Origin: Flintibacter sp. KGMB00164
GTDB taxonomy: Bacteria; Bacillota; Clostridia; Oscillospirales; Oscillospiraceae
Length of the DNA: 64,000 nt
Assembly: GCF_008727735.1 (NCBI RefSeq)
Contig: NZ_CP044227.1
Location: 1,736,001 to 1,800,000, forward strand
Direction of reading: 5' to 3'
The translations under genes were made by a program, and so were the position numbers. Under the pieces are notes generated by a model. It saw only the letters and a list, made by a program, of their open reading frames with translations. It ran no database searches and was not told the DNA's origin. Of the stretch, positions 45,046 to 52,267 are shown in pieces. Numbering within the stretch: position 1 is the first letter of the stretch; every line of letters begins with the position of its first letter.

Positions 45046-45759
45046 ATGTATCTCTATATTCTGGTCTCCTTGGTATTGGCACTCATCTTTGCTTTTTCCT
45101 GTCATACCGCGATCCGACGGCATCCTGGTATATTTTATGGGATTGCCTTTTTCCTCGTACTGTCTGAGGTAATCTATTATCAATTCGGCATCCACGATAT
45201 AGCGCCTCAATGGTTTACTGCCTACATCGTAAACCCCTTTAAACGCGGCGCCTTCTCAACTGCGCTGTTTATTATCGTCATGTACCTTGGTGCATTGGAC
45301 AGCAAGCATCTCTTTGTCAGAAAACTGATGGGTATCCGTGGCCAGCTATCCATCCTTGCCTGCATCCTAACCCTGGGACACAACATCATCTATGGGAAAA
45401 AGCATTTTGTCAATCTGTTTACAAATCCCTGGGCGATGAAGCCGCAAACTATGCTCGCTGCTGTTCTCTCAATTCTAATGATCTGCATCATGCTTCCTTT
45501 GATGATGACGTCTTTCCCATCTGTTCGCCGCAAAATGTCTGCCGGCAGTTGGAAAAGACTGCAGCGGCTGGCCTACCTATTCTTTGCTCTGACGTATATT
45601 CATGTTATGGTACTGTTCATCCCCAATTGGGAGAAAAAAATCCCAGATATCATTGCCTACACTGTGATCTTTGGCACTTACCTCATCCTGCGTGTAGCAA
45701 AAGCAACCAAAAAGTCTTCTCACGCACTGGGATATACTGGTTGTAACCCCACCTCCTAA
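45046..45759 (+). CDS. Ferric-reductase/MsrQ-like heme membrane protein
   Basis: 237 residues with six or seven helices. Histidines in membrane segments (LGHNIIYGKKHF near 120-131, YIHVMVLFIPNWEKK near 185) and the RLQRLAYLFFALTY stretch resemble MsrQ/YedZ ferric-reductase-like proteins, which pass electrons through b-type hemes. Base composition is clearly more AT-rich than flanking genes and codon choice less biased, a sign of transfer. GGAGG lies before ATG 45046. No MsrP partner is in the window. Confidence 0.7.
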   Translation: MYLYILVSLVLALIFAFSCHTAIRRHPGIFYGIAFFLVLSEVIYYQFGIHDIAPQWFTAYIVNPFKRGAFSTALFIIVMYLGALDSKHLFVRKLMGIRGQLSILACILTLGHNIIYGKKHFVNLFTNPWAMKPQTMLAAVLSILMICIMLPLMMTSFPSVRRKMSAGSWKRLQRLAYLFFALTYIHVMVLFIPNWEKKIPDIIAYTVIFGTYLILRVAKATKKSSHALGYTGCNPTS

Positions 45760-45782
45760 TCCAGCCCGATTCCCATATGCAC

Positions 45783-45827
45783 AAGAAGGGCGCTCGCAGC
45801 AAAGCGGGCGCCCTTCTTCTCTTTTTT
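45783..45827. terminator. Terminator facing the phage module
   Basis: AAGAAGGGCGC (45783-45793) pairs with GCGCCCTTCTT (45808-45818), then six Ts; it ends the 45046 gene and probably also the minus-strand phage operon. Confidence 0.88.
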
Positions 45828-45846
45828 CCGTTGTACAAAACGGATT

Positions 45847-46665
45847 TCAGCTCCGGTTACTTCTCAGCAGTGCCACCCCCATGGTGGCCATCTCCTCCCG
45901 GGTGGGATTTGACTTGGGTCTGGCGATGGTGATTCCGCCCTGTCCATCCTCTACACCGTCTAAGATACCGGCCTGGATCGCCGTTTCGATGTAGGGCTTG
46001 GCCCAGTCGTCCGCCGGCTCCGCCGCCCGTCTTGCCTCCTGGGCAGCCAGTTCCTCCCGGACGATGGCCCGCACCTGCTCCTCTGTCATCTCATTCTCTC
46101 CCTTCATCGCCTGGACCACATCGGCCCGGAAGGTATCCATATTCTTGCCGAACTTAGGAAACCAGTGCATCACATCGGCGTGATTGCTGGCCACTCCCCG
46201 CGCGTACCCCTCGCTGTGGCAGATCACCACTCCATCTGCTGCTGGGTCCAGACCGTACTGTCTGCACAGGTCTGCCGTCAGCTCCACTGCCGTCTGATAC
46301 ACCTTGCCAAAGTAGTCGGCGTCCTCCAGACCGTCTTCGCAGAGTTCAAAGGAGATATGTGTGTCATTGGCGCTGCCCCGGCTACCCCTGCCGCAGTGCC
46401 AGCCCCGCATGTTCCAGGGCAGAGTCTGCACCACCCCTACACTGCCGTCAGCCAGTTTTCCGAGAAAGGCATGGACGCAGGCCCCGGTGCCTGACCTGTC
46501 CCAGTGATTGCCGCCGGTGTTCCAACCGATCTCCTCATTGCCGGGAACATACCGGCTCAGGCGGGGATTATTTGCTCCGGTGGAGTGTACCATTACTCCA
46601 ACCGGAACAATAGTCTGTCCGGCTCGGTAGCAGTCATTTCGGGTCAAGATCTGTTGATACCACTT
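45847..46665 (-). CDS. N-acetylmuramoyl-L-alanine amidase (endolysin), copy 1
   Basis: 272 residues. Amidase_2/PGRP domain with zinc ligands in VMVHSTGANNP, AWHCG-like MRGWHCGRGSRG, ISFELCEDG and the distal HADVMHWFPKFG; it cuts the MurNAc-L-Ala bond of peptidoglycan. A short linker (MTEEQVRAIVREELAAQEARRAAEP) leads to one SLH-like C-terminal repeat (WAKPYIETAIQAGILDG ... TREEMATM). GTG 46665 matches the start of copy 2 and overlaps the holin stop; a longer frame is rejected. Confidence 0.92.
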   Translation of the reverse strand, partial: KWYQQILTRNDCYRAGQTIVPVGVMVHSTGANNPRLSRYVPGNEEIGWNTGGNHWDRSGTGACVHAFLGKLADGSVGVVQTLPWNMRGWHCGRGSRGSANDTHISFELCEDGLEDADYFGKVYQTAVELTADLCRQYGLDPAADGVVICHSEGYARGVASNHADVMHWFPKFGKNMDTFRADVVQAMKGENEMTEEQVRAIVREELAAQEARRAAEPADDWAKPYIETAIQAGILDGVEDGQGGITIARPKSNPTREEMATMGVALLRSNRS

Positions 46666-46994
46666 CACGCCCTCTTCTCCCCGCTTTTCAGCCACCCAGC
46701 CTGCTCCACCATCTGCACCAATTTGTCATAGCCGTACATGGCTGCAAAGGCCACCAGGAAGCACAGACCAATCAAGCCGGCAATCATCCACCCCGTAATG
46801 GAAACCCCATAGTAGGACCACAGGGCAAAGCCGGTGCCCGCCGTAACCACTGCCGCGGTGAGAAACGCCAGCAAATTTGTGGGTATACGATCATACAGCA
46901 GGCCCTTGAGCACCTGCACGATGACATTGGTCATCAAAGTCAAACCCAGTACCGCCGTGAGCAGTACAGGCAGATAATCCATCAGTTCAGACAT
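46665..46994 (-). CDS. Holin-like membrane protein, copy 1 cassette
   Basis: 109 residues with three hydrophobic segments (about 7-30, 42-62, 69-92) and a charged tail ending KSGEKRA. Its place directly before the amidase and size suggest a holin that opens the membrane for the endolysin. No counterpart of the same sequence is in copy 2. Its stop overlaps the amidase GTG, so they are coupled. Confidence 0.75.
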   Translation of the reverse strand: MSELMDYLPVLLTAVLGLTLMTNVIVQVLKGLLYDRIPTNLLAFLTAAVVTAGTGFALWSYYGVSITGWMIAGLIGLCFLVAFAAMYGYDKLVQMVEQAGWLKSGEKRA

Positions 46995-47079
46995 TTCGCT
47001 CCTCCTCTCCCACCGGCCTGTCCGGCCGCTTTTTGTATTTATGCCACGTTTTGAACCAATGTCTCAGCACATCGCTCAC
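46987..47079 (-). CDS. 30-residue basic peptide between XhlA and holin
   Basis: GTG start overlapping the XhlA stop as GTGA, and stop overlapping the holin start by eight bases. Product VSDVLRHWFKTWHKYKKRP...: very basic then acidic. Its tail (KKRPDRPVGEEERN) resembles the end of the 114-residue membrane protein in copy 2 (NKWPDKPAKKEEDN), so it may be a remnant of such a gene. Supported by fit between neighbours only. Confidence 0.45.
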   Translation of the reverse strand: MSDVLRHWFKTWHKYKKRPDRPVGEEERNV

Positions 47080-47300
47080 CCTTTCACTCCCTTGAGGTCC
47101 CGGATGTCGTGCTGCACCTCGGTCATCTGGCCTTCCAGCTTGTAGGTGCGCTCCACTACATTGTTGTGCTCGGCCACCTTCTTTTCCAGCTGCTCAATGC
47201 GGTAGTTGGTCAGCCGGTTGGACACCAGGATACCCCCAAAGGTACCTGCCAATGTGCCCACCAGAGACATACCCGCTACCGCAAGGCTGGTCAGGTCCAT
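47076..47300 (-). CDS. XhlA-like holin-associated protein, copy 1
   Basis: 74 residues: one N-terminal membrane helix (LAVAGMSLVGTLAGTFGGILV) and a coiled-coil (RIEQLEKKVAEHNNVVERTYKLEGQM). XhlA-type proteins assist holin-endolysin lysis in PBSX phages. Here the helix is N-terminal, unlike Bacillus XhlA. About seven residues differ from copy 2. Its start overlaps the upstream stop as TAATG. Confidence 0.82.
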   Translation of the reverse strand: MDLTSLAVAGMSLVGTLAGTFGGILVSNRLTNYRIEQLEKKVAEHNNVVERTYKLEGQMTEVQHDIRDLKGVKG

Positions 47301-47782
47301 TAGAGGGCCACCTCCTGCACGTCCTCCGTGCTCCCCAGATCCTCCCAGGAGTCAGGCAGCTGAGAGGGAGGATAGACGGTGCTGTCCTTTTTACAGCGCC
47401 ACACATGGTCCTGCTCCACGCAGCACTCCCCCTCCTGCCACATCCCCCGGGACCCCTGAGGTGCGGTGTAAGGTTTGGCTTTGGCGGGATCGGTGGTGTG
47501 GCATACATCCCACATACTCACCGCCTGGTCAGGGGACCAGTCAGGCTGCTCTGTGGCGTTGTGCTGCTGCCACAGTTTATATACCTGTCCCTGCCACTTG
47601 TAGGGAGTCCCCACAGAGACGGAAGAATAGTCCCGCTGCCGCCAGGTGGGCACCATTTCCTCATGGTCGATCAGCTCCGTGCCGTCGGCGCTCCCCTCCA
47701 CCGCCTTGGCCGCCAGGGCGGCCGCCTCAGCCGCGCCCCTCGCTTTCAGTTCCTCCTGGGCCATGGTCACGATATCAGCCAT
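47300..47782 (-). CDS. Carbohydrate-binding (CBM5/12-like) phage protein, copy 1
   Basis: 160 residues. A helical N-terminus (about 1-40) is followed by two aromatic-rich units: WRQRDYSSVSVGTPYKWQGQVYKLWQQH and GMWQEGECCVEQDHVWRCKK, ending YPPSQLPDSWEDLG. The spacing of Trp and Tyr resembles chitin-binding CBM5/12 modules found on phage tail tips and hydrolases. Probably binds host glycans; a free structural role is also possible. The upstream coiled-coil gene overlaps it by eight bases. Confidence 0.75.
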   Translation of the reverse strand: MADIVTMAQEELKARGAAEAAALAAKAVEGSADGTELIDHEEMVPTWRQRDYSSVSVGTPYKWQGQVYKLWQQHNATEQPDWSPDQAVSMWDVCHTTDPAKAKPYTAPQGSRGMWQEGECCVEQDHVWRCKKDSTVYPPSQLPDSWEDLGSTEDVQEVAL

Positions 47783-48260
47783 TGCTTTCCACTCCTTCCT
47801 CATACGCTGCCTCCAGCTTCTCCTCCACCTGCTTGGCAGTACCTGCCGCCTCCAGCGCCTGGATGGTCTCCTGCTGGCTCTGGATGGTGGCCTCTTTGCT
47901 CTCCAACTCCTGGGCCTGCTGAGAGATGGTGGCCTCCTTCTCAGCCACAGCGCTCTCCAGCTCGCTCACCTGGGCCTCGTAGTCTGCCACGTCTCCCAGG
48001 TACTGCTGGGCCACCTGGAGCTCCACCGTGTAGCTGCGGGTCGCTGCGCTGTATCGAATGTCCGCTACCTCAAAGCCATAGCCCACAGGCAGGATACACT
48101 CCCCCTGGATCTCAGGCTTGTCCCAGGAGATGGCCTCGATGTCCTCCAGGGAGGCAAACTCCCGCTCGAATACTGCCAGGTACTTGCCGTTGCCGCTCCC
48201 CCGCATGACGATGCCGCAGGTTACACCGCCGATTTGAAGTTTGGTGCCATAAAGACTCAT
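47775..48260 (-). CDS. Coiled-coil phage protein, copy 1
   Basis: 161 residues. A globular N-terminal half (MSLYGTKLQIGGVTCGIVMRG ... YSAATRSYTVELQVAQQYLG) and a long heptad coil (about 95-150, QAQELESKEATIQSQQETIQ). AAAGGAGC precedes the ATG. Its pairing with the carbohydrate-binding gene suggests a trimeric fibre or tip component. Not assigned to a named family. Confidence 0.75.
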   Translation of the reverse strand: MSLYGTKLQIGGVTCGIVMRGSGNGKYLAVFEREFASLEDIEAISWDKPEIQGECILPVGYGFEVADIRYSAATRSYTVELQVAQQYLGDVADYEAQVSELESAVAEKEATISQQAQELESKEATIQSQQETIQALEAAGTAKQVEEKLEAAYEEGVESNG

Positions 48261-48313
48261 CGTATTTGCTCCTTTCTGCACATAGGTTCAACCTGGGTGG
48301 GCAGAGCTGCTTT

Positions 48314-48343
48314 GGTGTACTTTCCTGTGCCCCTTGTGTGCAA
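48314..48343 (-). promoter_or_regulatory. Possible promoter of cassette copy 1
   Basis: Minus strand TTGCAC (48343-48338), 18-base spacer, TACACC (48319-48314). A terminator upstream at 48432-48461 means copy 1 needs a start of its own, which supports this otherwise modest match. Confidence 0.4.
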
Positions 48344-48431
48344 AATTTTTGTTTATCCCCCTCCTTTATTCCTTCTGCACAGGAACCGTGTATCAGTGCT
48401 TTCCATCGCTTTTTACCTCAATTTGGGCATA

Positions 48432-48461
48432 AAAAAGACACGACCGAAGTCGTGTCTTTTT
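48432..48461 (-). terminator. Terminator after the Cys-rich gene
   Basis: AAAAAGACACGAC (48432-48444) pairs perfectly with GTCGTGTCTTTTT (48449-48461). Confidence 0.93.
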
Positions 48462-48474
48462 ATGGGGCACAAGC

Positions 48475-49230
48475 TCAGCAGCAGCCCCGTACGTCCTGGT
48501 ACTCCACCGATTTGGGAGCCGGACAGTGGTTGGGCGGGAAGAACTCGCCCACAGGGAACTGGACCTTCCGGAACAACTCGCAGGGGTCCTCCTGACGGCA
48601 GTCGCAACCGCAGTCACAGTCCTTCTCGGGCATGCAGTAGTCGTAAGCGGGCATGAGCAGCTGGGTATCCCGCTCCAGACGGATAATGGAGAATTGGCCC
48701 AGGGTGACAAACAGGCGGTGCACATCGCCGCCGGTGACCAACTCCTCGGGGAAGCAGGCACACACCGCAGGGGGAATCTCGCAGCAGTTGTCGTGATGAT
48801 GGCACTGGCATACCTCCACCAGCTTCATTCCCAGGATGATGGGGTCCACCGACTCCACCACAGCGGTGGGAGCAGTAGTGGCGGGCAGGCCCTGGATATC
48901 GCTGCCGCAGTTCTTTCCCGTGGAGGTGAATACCTTGGCGCTTCCTTCGCTGCCAAAGAGGATCACCCGCTTGTCAAACACAGCCAGACCGGTGATTTCC
49001 ACCGGCCGGGCAGCTCCCACAAAGGCGTCGGCGGTGATGCGGTAGAAGTACCGCACATCCACGGTGTAGAATCCCCGGTTGAAGGTAACCGGCTCCACAT
49101 CGATGTACGCGTACAGCAGCTCGGCGCAGCCAGCCTTTACCGACACTGCCCGGTCGATGACCTCCTGGCAGCCCCGGGTGGGGTAGACCCGCAGGTCCTC
49201 GATACAGTCCTTATCGGAGGATATAGCGTC
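48475..49230 (-). pseudogene. Cys-rich conserved protein with missing start
   Basis: The open frame of 251 codons begins right after a TAA and has no ATG, GTG or TTG before the GTG at 49146. Yet the coding-like sequence clearly continues upstream of that GTG (CIEDLRVYPTRGCQEVIDRA). The body has FNRGFYTVDVRYFYRITADAFVG, two cysteine/histidine clusters (CQCHHHDNCC, CDCGCDCRQEDPC) and ends DVRGCC. I recall similar proteins in Clostridia without a known role, perhaps spore-coat-like. The GC-rich frame meets AT-rich DNA at about 49,215, so the 5' end appears to have been cut by the neighbouring insertion. It could still be translated from GTG 49146 as a 223-residue protein. Confidence 0.65.
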
Positions 49231-49299
49231 TTATATACTTGTTTATACCCTTAGGATTACTGACTTTAAACCCTCACCGATACTTAACTCAAAAGTGAA

Positions 49300-49327
49300 C
49301 CGGAGCACAACTTGTATTGTGCTCCGG
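49300..49327. other. 11-bp-arm palindrome, possible terminator
   Basis: CCGGAGCACAA (49300-49310) pairs perfectly with TTGTGCTCCGG (49317-49327). A T-run follows nine bases later on +. It could be a terminator left over from an inserted unit or an operator upstream of the 49409 gene. Confidence 0.55.
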
Positions 49328-49344
49328 TTGCTGTAAATTTTTTC

Positions 49345-49373
49345 TTGTACATTACCAGATAATGCATTATTAT
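49345..49373 (+). promoter_or_regulatory. Possible promoter of the AT-rich gene
   Basis: TTGTAC (49345-49350), 17-base spacer, TATTAT (49368-49373), 35 bp before the ATG. Confidence 0.55.
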
Positions 49374-49408
49374 ATACTTAAATATGGTGTTAAAGGAAGT
49401 ATAAAGCA

Positions 49409-49915
49409 ATGGATCTTAATATTGTATTTTCAATTATCAGCTCAATCGGCACGCTAATTGCCATATATGCCGCTTTCCTTGGAATAAGTAACACAAAAGA
49501 ACTTAAAAAGCAGAAAGAACTAAATCTAATTATTAACTATAAAAGCATTTTATTTCGCGCCTGCGGTGGTGTTACTTCCTATCATATAGTACGTACTAAT
49601 ATTGTTAATACCGCTACTGTACCTGCTGTCTTACAAAATATCAGTGTTGACTATCGAGGAAAGCGGTGTATCACATCGGATCATTTTGCTCCAATTGTCT
49701 TGCAGCCAAATCAATCCACTGAATGCAACTTTTTAGTTGATATTCTTGGTGGCATTTTGGATGGACATTATGATGTCAAAGTAAGTTTCCACACCAATAT
49801 CGGTGATTGGGATTCGGTTCTTACTGAAAAAACACAACTACACATCTTTTCGATGTCTCCATCTGATGAAGAATTTGATGCAAAATGGAAGGAACTATTT
49901 CCTTCTGATATTTAA
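49409..49915 (+). CDS. Membrane-anchored protein of unknown function (phage moron candidate)
   Basis: 168 residues, opposite in direction to all phage genes around it. One N-terminal helix (IVFSIISSIGTLIAIYAAFLGI), a basic coil (TKELKKQKELNL), then a beta-rich domain (about 50-155: VQLQPNQSTE-like VLQPNQSTECNFLV, GHYDVKVSFHTNIGDWDSV). Strongly AT-rich with its own promoter and AAAGGAAG site. This is the profile of a lysogenic-conversion or defence cargo gene. No named domain is recognised. Confidence 0.75.
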   Translation: MDLNIVFSIISSIGTLIAIYAAFLGISNTKELKKQKELNLIINYKSILFRACGGVTSYHIVRTNIVNTATVPAVLQNISVDYRGKRCITSDHFAPIVLQPNQSTECNFLVDILGGILDGHYDVKVSFHTNIGDWDSVLTEKTQLHIFSMSPSDEEFDAKWKELFPSDI

Positions 49916-49972
49916 CCATACGGCAATCAGCGCCATTATAAAGCATACAATAGCTAGTACATAACTTAGCAT
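49895..49972 (-). CDS. 25-residue hydrophobic peptide, antisense to the 49409 gene end
   Basis: ATG 49972 has AGGTGAT four bases upstream. Product MLSYVLAIVCFIMALIAVWL then NIRRK: one membrane helix with a positive tail. Its last 21 bases overlap the 3' end of the convergent gene. It is like small holin-like toxins or membrane peptides in form. Only the ribosome site and the clean helix support it. Confidence 0.45.
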   Translation of the reverse strand: MLSYVLAIVCFIMALIAVWLNIRRK

Positions 49973-50039
49973 TATATCACCTCATGAACATTTAAGCATT
50001 CTATTTCTATTTATATCTATATTACCTGTAGCCGATTAA

Positions 50040-50070
50040 AAATACCTGTTGCGTTAAACAACAGGTATTT
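50040..50070. terminator. Bidirectional terminator after amidase copy 2
   Basis: AAATACCTGTTG (50040-50051) pairs perfectly with CAACAGGTATTT (50059-50070), with T-runs on both strands. Confidence 0.9.
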
Positions 50071-50073
50071 TTT

Positions 50074-50883
50074 CTATTTATCAATTGCCGCAAGTATCAT
50101 TGCCATGCCTTCCTCGCGTGTCATCGAGCTACGTGGCCGGCTTCCATCTTCGGTAATACCAGCTGCTTTTGCTGCTTCAATGATTCCTTTTGAATATTTG
50201 ACACTCGGCTGCGTTGCCCACAAACTGGCCGGTTCTGCCGCACGTTTGGCCTCTCGAATCGCTAGTTCTTCTCGGATAATTGCCCGAACCTGATCTTCTG
50301 TCATCTCGTCGTCTCCTTCCATAACCCGAGCCACGTCAGCCCGGAAGGTATCCATGTTCTTTCCAAACTCGGGGAACCAGTGCATCACGTCGGCGTGGTT
50401 GCTGGCCACACCCCGGGCGTGGCCCTCACTATGGCAGAGCACCACCCCGTCCGCCTGGGGGGCCAGACCGTACTGCTTGCACAGATCGGCGGTCAGCTCC
50501 ACGGCCGCCTGGTACACCGCCTCAAAATAGCCAGCGTCCTGCAATCCGTCCTCGCAGATCTCAAAGGAGATGTGGGTGTCGTTGGCGCTGCCCTTGGCCC
50601 CCTTGCCGCAGTGCCACCCCCGGCGGTTCCAGGGCAGGGTCTGCACTACCCCCACGCTGCCGTCGGCCAGCTTGCCGATGAAGGCGTGGACGCAGGCCCC
50701 GGTGCCGGCCATATCCCAGTGGTTTTTCCCGGTGTTATAACCAATCTCCCCGCTGCCCGGCACATACCGGCTCAGGCGCGGGTTGTTGGCCCCGGTGGAA
50801 TGGACCATCACCCCCTGAGGCGTGATGGTCCGTCCGGCTTTGTAACAGTCGTTTTGGGTCAGGATCTGGGTATAAAACTTCAC
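50074..50883 (-). CDS. N-acetylmuramoyl-L-alanine amidase (endolysin), copy 2
   Basis: 269 residues: MKFYTQILTQNDCYKAG, Amidase_2 core VMVHSTGANNP, RRGWHCGKGAKG, ISFEICEDG, HADVMHWFPEFG, linker MTEDQVRAIIREEL and one SLH-like repeat (KYSKGIIEAAKAAGI ... MTREEGMAMI). The catalytic part is about 80% like copy 1, but the last 50 codons differ and are more AT-rich than the rest, so the tail seems to have been exchanged with the adjoining island. Confidence 0.92.
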   Translation of the reverse strand: MKFYTQILTQNDCYKAGRTITPQGVMVHSTGANNPRLSRYVPGSGEIGYNTGKNHWDMAGTGACVHAFIGKLADGSVGVVQTLPWNRRGWHCGKGAKGSANDTHISFEICEDGLQDAGYFEAVYQAAVELTADLCKQYGLAPQADGVVLCHSEGHARGVASNHADVMHWFPEFGKNMDTFRADVARVMEGDDEMTEDQVRAIIREELAIREAKRAAEPASLWATQPSVKYSKGIIEAAKAAGITEDGSRPRSSMTREEGMAMILAAIDK

Positions 50884-51236
50884 TACGCCTCCACCCCATT
50901 CACAAAGGCACTCACCGCCTGGTTAGTATCCAGAAGTTTCCGCATTTCCTCCAGAGCCTCATCCACCATCGCAGAAAACAGCTCAAAAGAGATGATCTTG
51001 GCCAGCCAGGGAAAGCGGATGACAAACAGGTCATACACCTGGCGCAGCTTCAGCGCCCCGGTGCCGCCTCCCAGTTCCTTCTCGGCCTCGGTCACCGCCC
51101 ACAGCAGCCACTCCCGTACTTTGTTCAGCTGCTTCTCCGTGGGCAGCCCAACAAAGTGATAGATTCCAATGCCAGCCACGGCCAGCACAGCAATTCCAGC
51201 CACCAGCACAGGCCAATACTCAATCAGAAAGTCCAA
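50883..51236 (-). CDS. LLH-type phage holin candidate, copy 2 cassette
   Basis: 117 residues: one N-terminal membrane segment (YWPVLVAGIAVLAVAGIGIYHFV) and a long amphipathic C-terminal part (KQLNKVREWLLWAVTEAEKELGGGTGALKLRQVYDLF), the arrangement of LL-H-type holins. TTG 51236 with GGAGGAAG is used; a longer frame overlaps the previous gene. Replaces the 109-residue holin of copy 1. Confidence 0.72.
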   Translation of the reverse strand: MDFLIEYWPVLVAGIAVLAVAGIGIYHFVGLPTEKQLNKVREWLLWAVTEAEKELGGGTGALKLRQVYDLFVIRFPWLAKIISFELFSAMVDEALEEMRKLLDTNQAVSAFVNGVEA

Positions 51237-51564
51237 TGTTGTCTTCCTCCTTCTTGGCCGGCTTGTCCGGCCATTTATTATGCTTTGACAGCTGTTCAAC
51301 TATAGCCTTTAGGGCATAGGTACAAACCACTACAACTATCTCTGTAAGCGCTACTTTGGATAGACTTTCGGCTATCTGCTCTCGGCCAGAATAGGCCAGA
51401 ATGTAGCTGCTCCACACCCATCCGCAGCCATTTACCAGGCAGAACCACACAATGGCCTTCATCGTCTCAATGGGCTTTTCCCTGGCACCCTTCCGGTTGA
51501 GCCAAAAGAAGCCTATGATGAATACGGCGGCCAGGACTCCAAAACCTATGTATATCTGCTTCAT
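51220..51564 (-). CDS. Phage membrane protein, copy 2 cassette
   Basis: 114 residues with three hydrophobic segments (about 3-22, 36-58, 71-92) and a charged tail HNKWPDKPAKKEEDN. It overlaps both XhlA (ATGA) and the next holin-like gene (17 bases). Probably part of the lysis apparatus; not recognised as a family. Confidence 0.7.
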   Translation of the reverse strand: MKQIYIGFGVLAAVFIIGFFWLNRKGAREKPIETMKAIVWFCLVNGCGWVWSSYILAYSGREQIAESLSKVALTEIVVVVCTYALKAIVEQLSKHNKWPDKPAKKEEDNIGLSD

Positions 51565-51785
51565 CTGGGCGCTCCTTTAAGATCGCGGATGTCGTGCTGT
51601 ACCTCGGTCATCTGGCCCTCCAGCTTGTAGGTGCGCTCCACCACACTGTTGTGGGCGGCCACTTTCTTCTCCAGCTGCTCAATCCGGTAGTTGGTTAACC
51701 GGTTGGACACCAAAATGCCCCCGAATGTGCCCGCCAGGGTGCCGATCAGGCTCATCCCCGCCACGGCTAGGCTGGTCAGATCCAT
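51561..51785 (-). CDS. XhlA-like holin-associated protein, copy 2
   Basis: 74 residues, the same N-terminal helix and coiled-coil as the copy at 47076, ending DIRDLKGAPR instead of KGVKG. Four-base overlap with the next gene. Shared function with copy 1 is expected. Confidence 0.82.
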   Translation of the reverse strand: MDLTSLAVAGMSLIGTLAGTFGGILVSNRLTNYRIEQLEKKVAAHNSVVERTYKLEGQMTEVQHDIRDLKGAPR

Positions 51786-52267
51786 CAGGGAGCCCCCCCC
51801 TGTACATCCTCCACGGAGCCCAAATCCTCCCAGGAATCAGGCAGTTGAGAGGGCGGGTAGACAGTGCTGTCCTTTTTGCAGCGCCACACATGACTTTGCT
51901 CCACGCAGCACTCCCCCTCCTGCCACATGCCCCGGGTCCCCTGAGGTGCAGTGTAAGGTTTGGCCTTGGCGGGGTCGGTGGTGTGGCATACATCCCACAA
52001 GCTCACTGCCTTGTCGGGAGACCAGTCGGGCTGCTGAGTGGCGTCGTGTTGCTGCCACAGCTTGTACACCTGCCCCTGCCACTTGTAGGGGGTGCCCACA
52101 GGCACATGGGAGTAATCCCTCTGCCGCCAGGTGGGAATGGTGTCCTCCTGGTCGATGAGGGCGGTGCCATCGGCAGAACCGTCCACCGCTTTCGCTGCCA
52201 GGGCCGCCGCATCGGCGGCCCCCCGCTCTCTCAGTTCATCCTGGGCCAGGGCCACAATATCAGCCAT
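51785..52267 (-). CDS. Carbohydrate-binding (CBM5/12-like) phage protein, copy 2
   Basis: 160 residues, colinear with the 47300 gene: VGTPYKWQGQVYKLWQQH, GMWQEGECCVEQSHVWRCKK, QLPDSWEDLGS. Differences cluster in the helical N-terminus and the extreme C-terminus; all aromatic positions of the two units are kept, which suggests that both copies still bind ligand. It shares one base with the XhlA start. Confidence 0.75.
   Translation of the reverse strand: MADIVALAQDELRERGAADAAALAAKAVDGSADGTALIDQEDTIPTWRQRDYSHVPVGTPYKWQGQVYKLWQQHDATQQPDWSPDKAVSLWDVCHTTDPAKAKPYTAPQGTRGMWQEGECCVEQSHVWRCKKDSTVYPPSQLPDSWEDLGSVEDVQGGAP

Larger units (their letters stand above)
45847..48260 (-). repeat. Lysis/adhesion cassette, copy 1
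   Basis: Coiled-coil, carbohydrate-binding, XhlA, small membrane genes and amidase in one minus-strand run. The same order with about 75-90% similar products is found at 50074-52766; only the membrane genes between XhlA and amidase differ. Confidence 0.9.

Noticed and set aside
48355..48395. [15 protein letters not shown] ribosome site on the minus strand downstream of the Cys-rich gene
   Set aside because: No start codon follows within reach; ATAAAC continues without an open frame.
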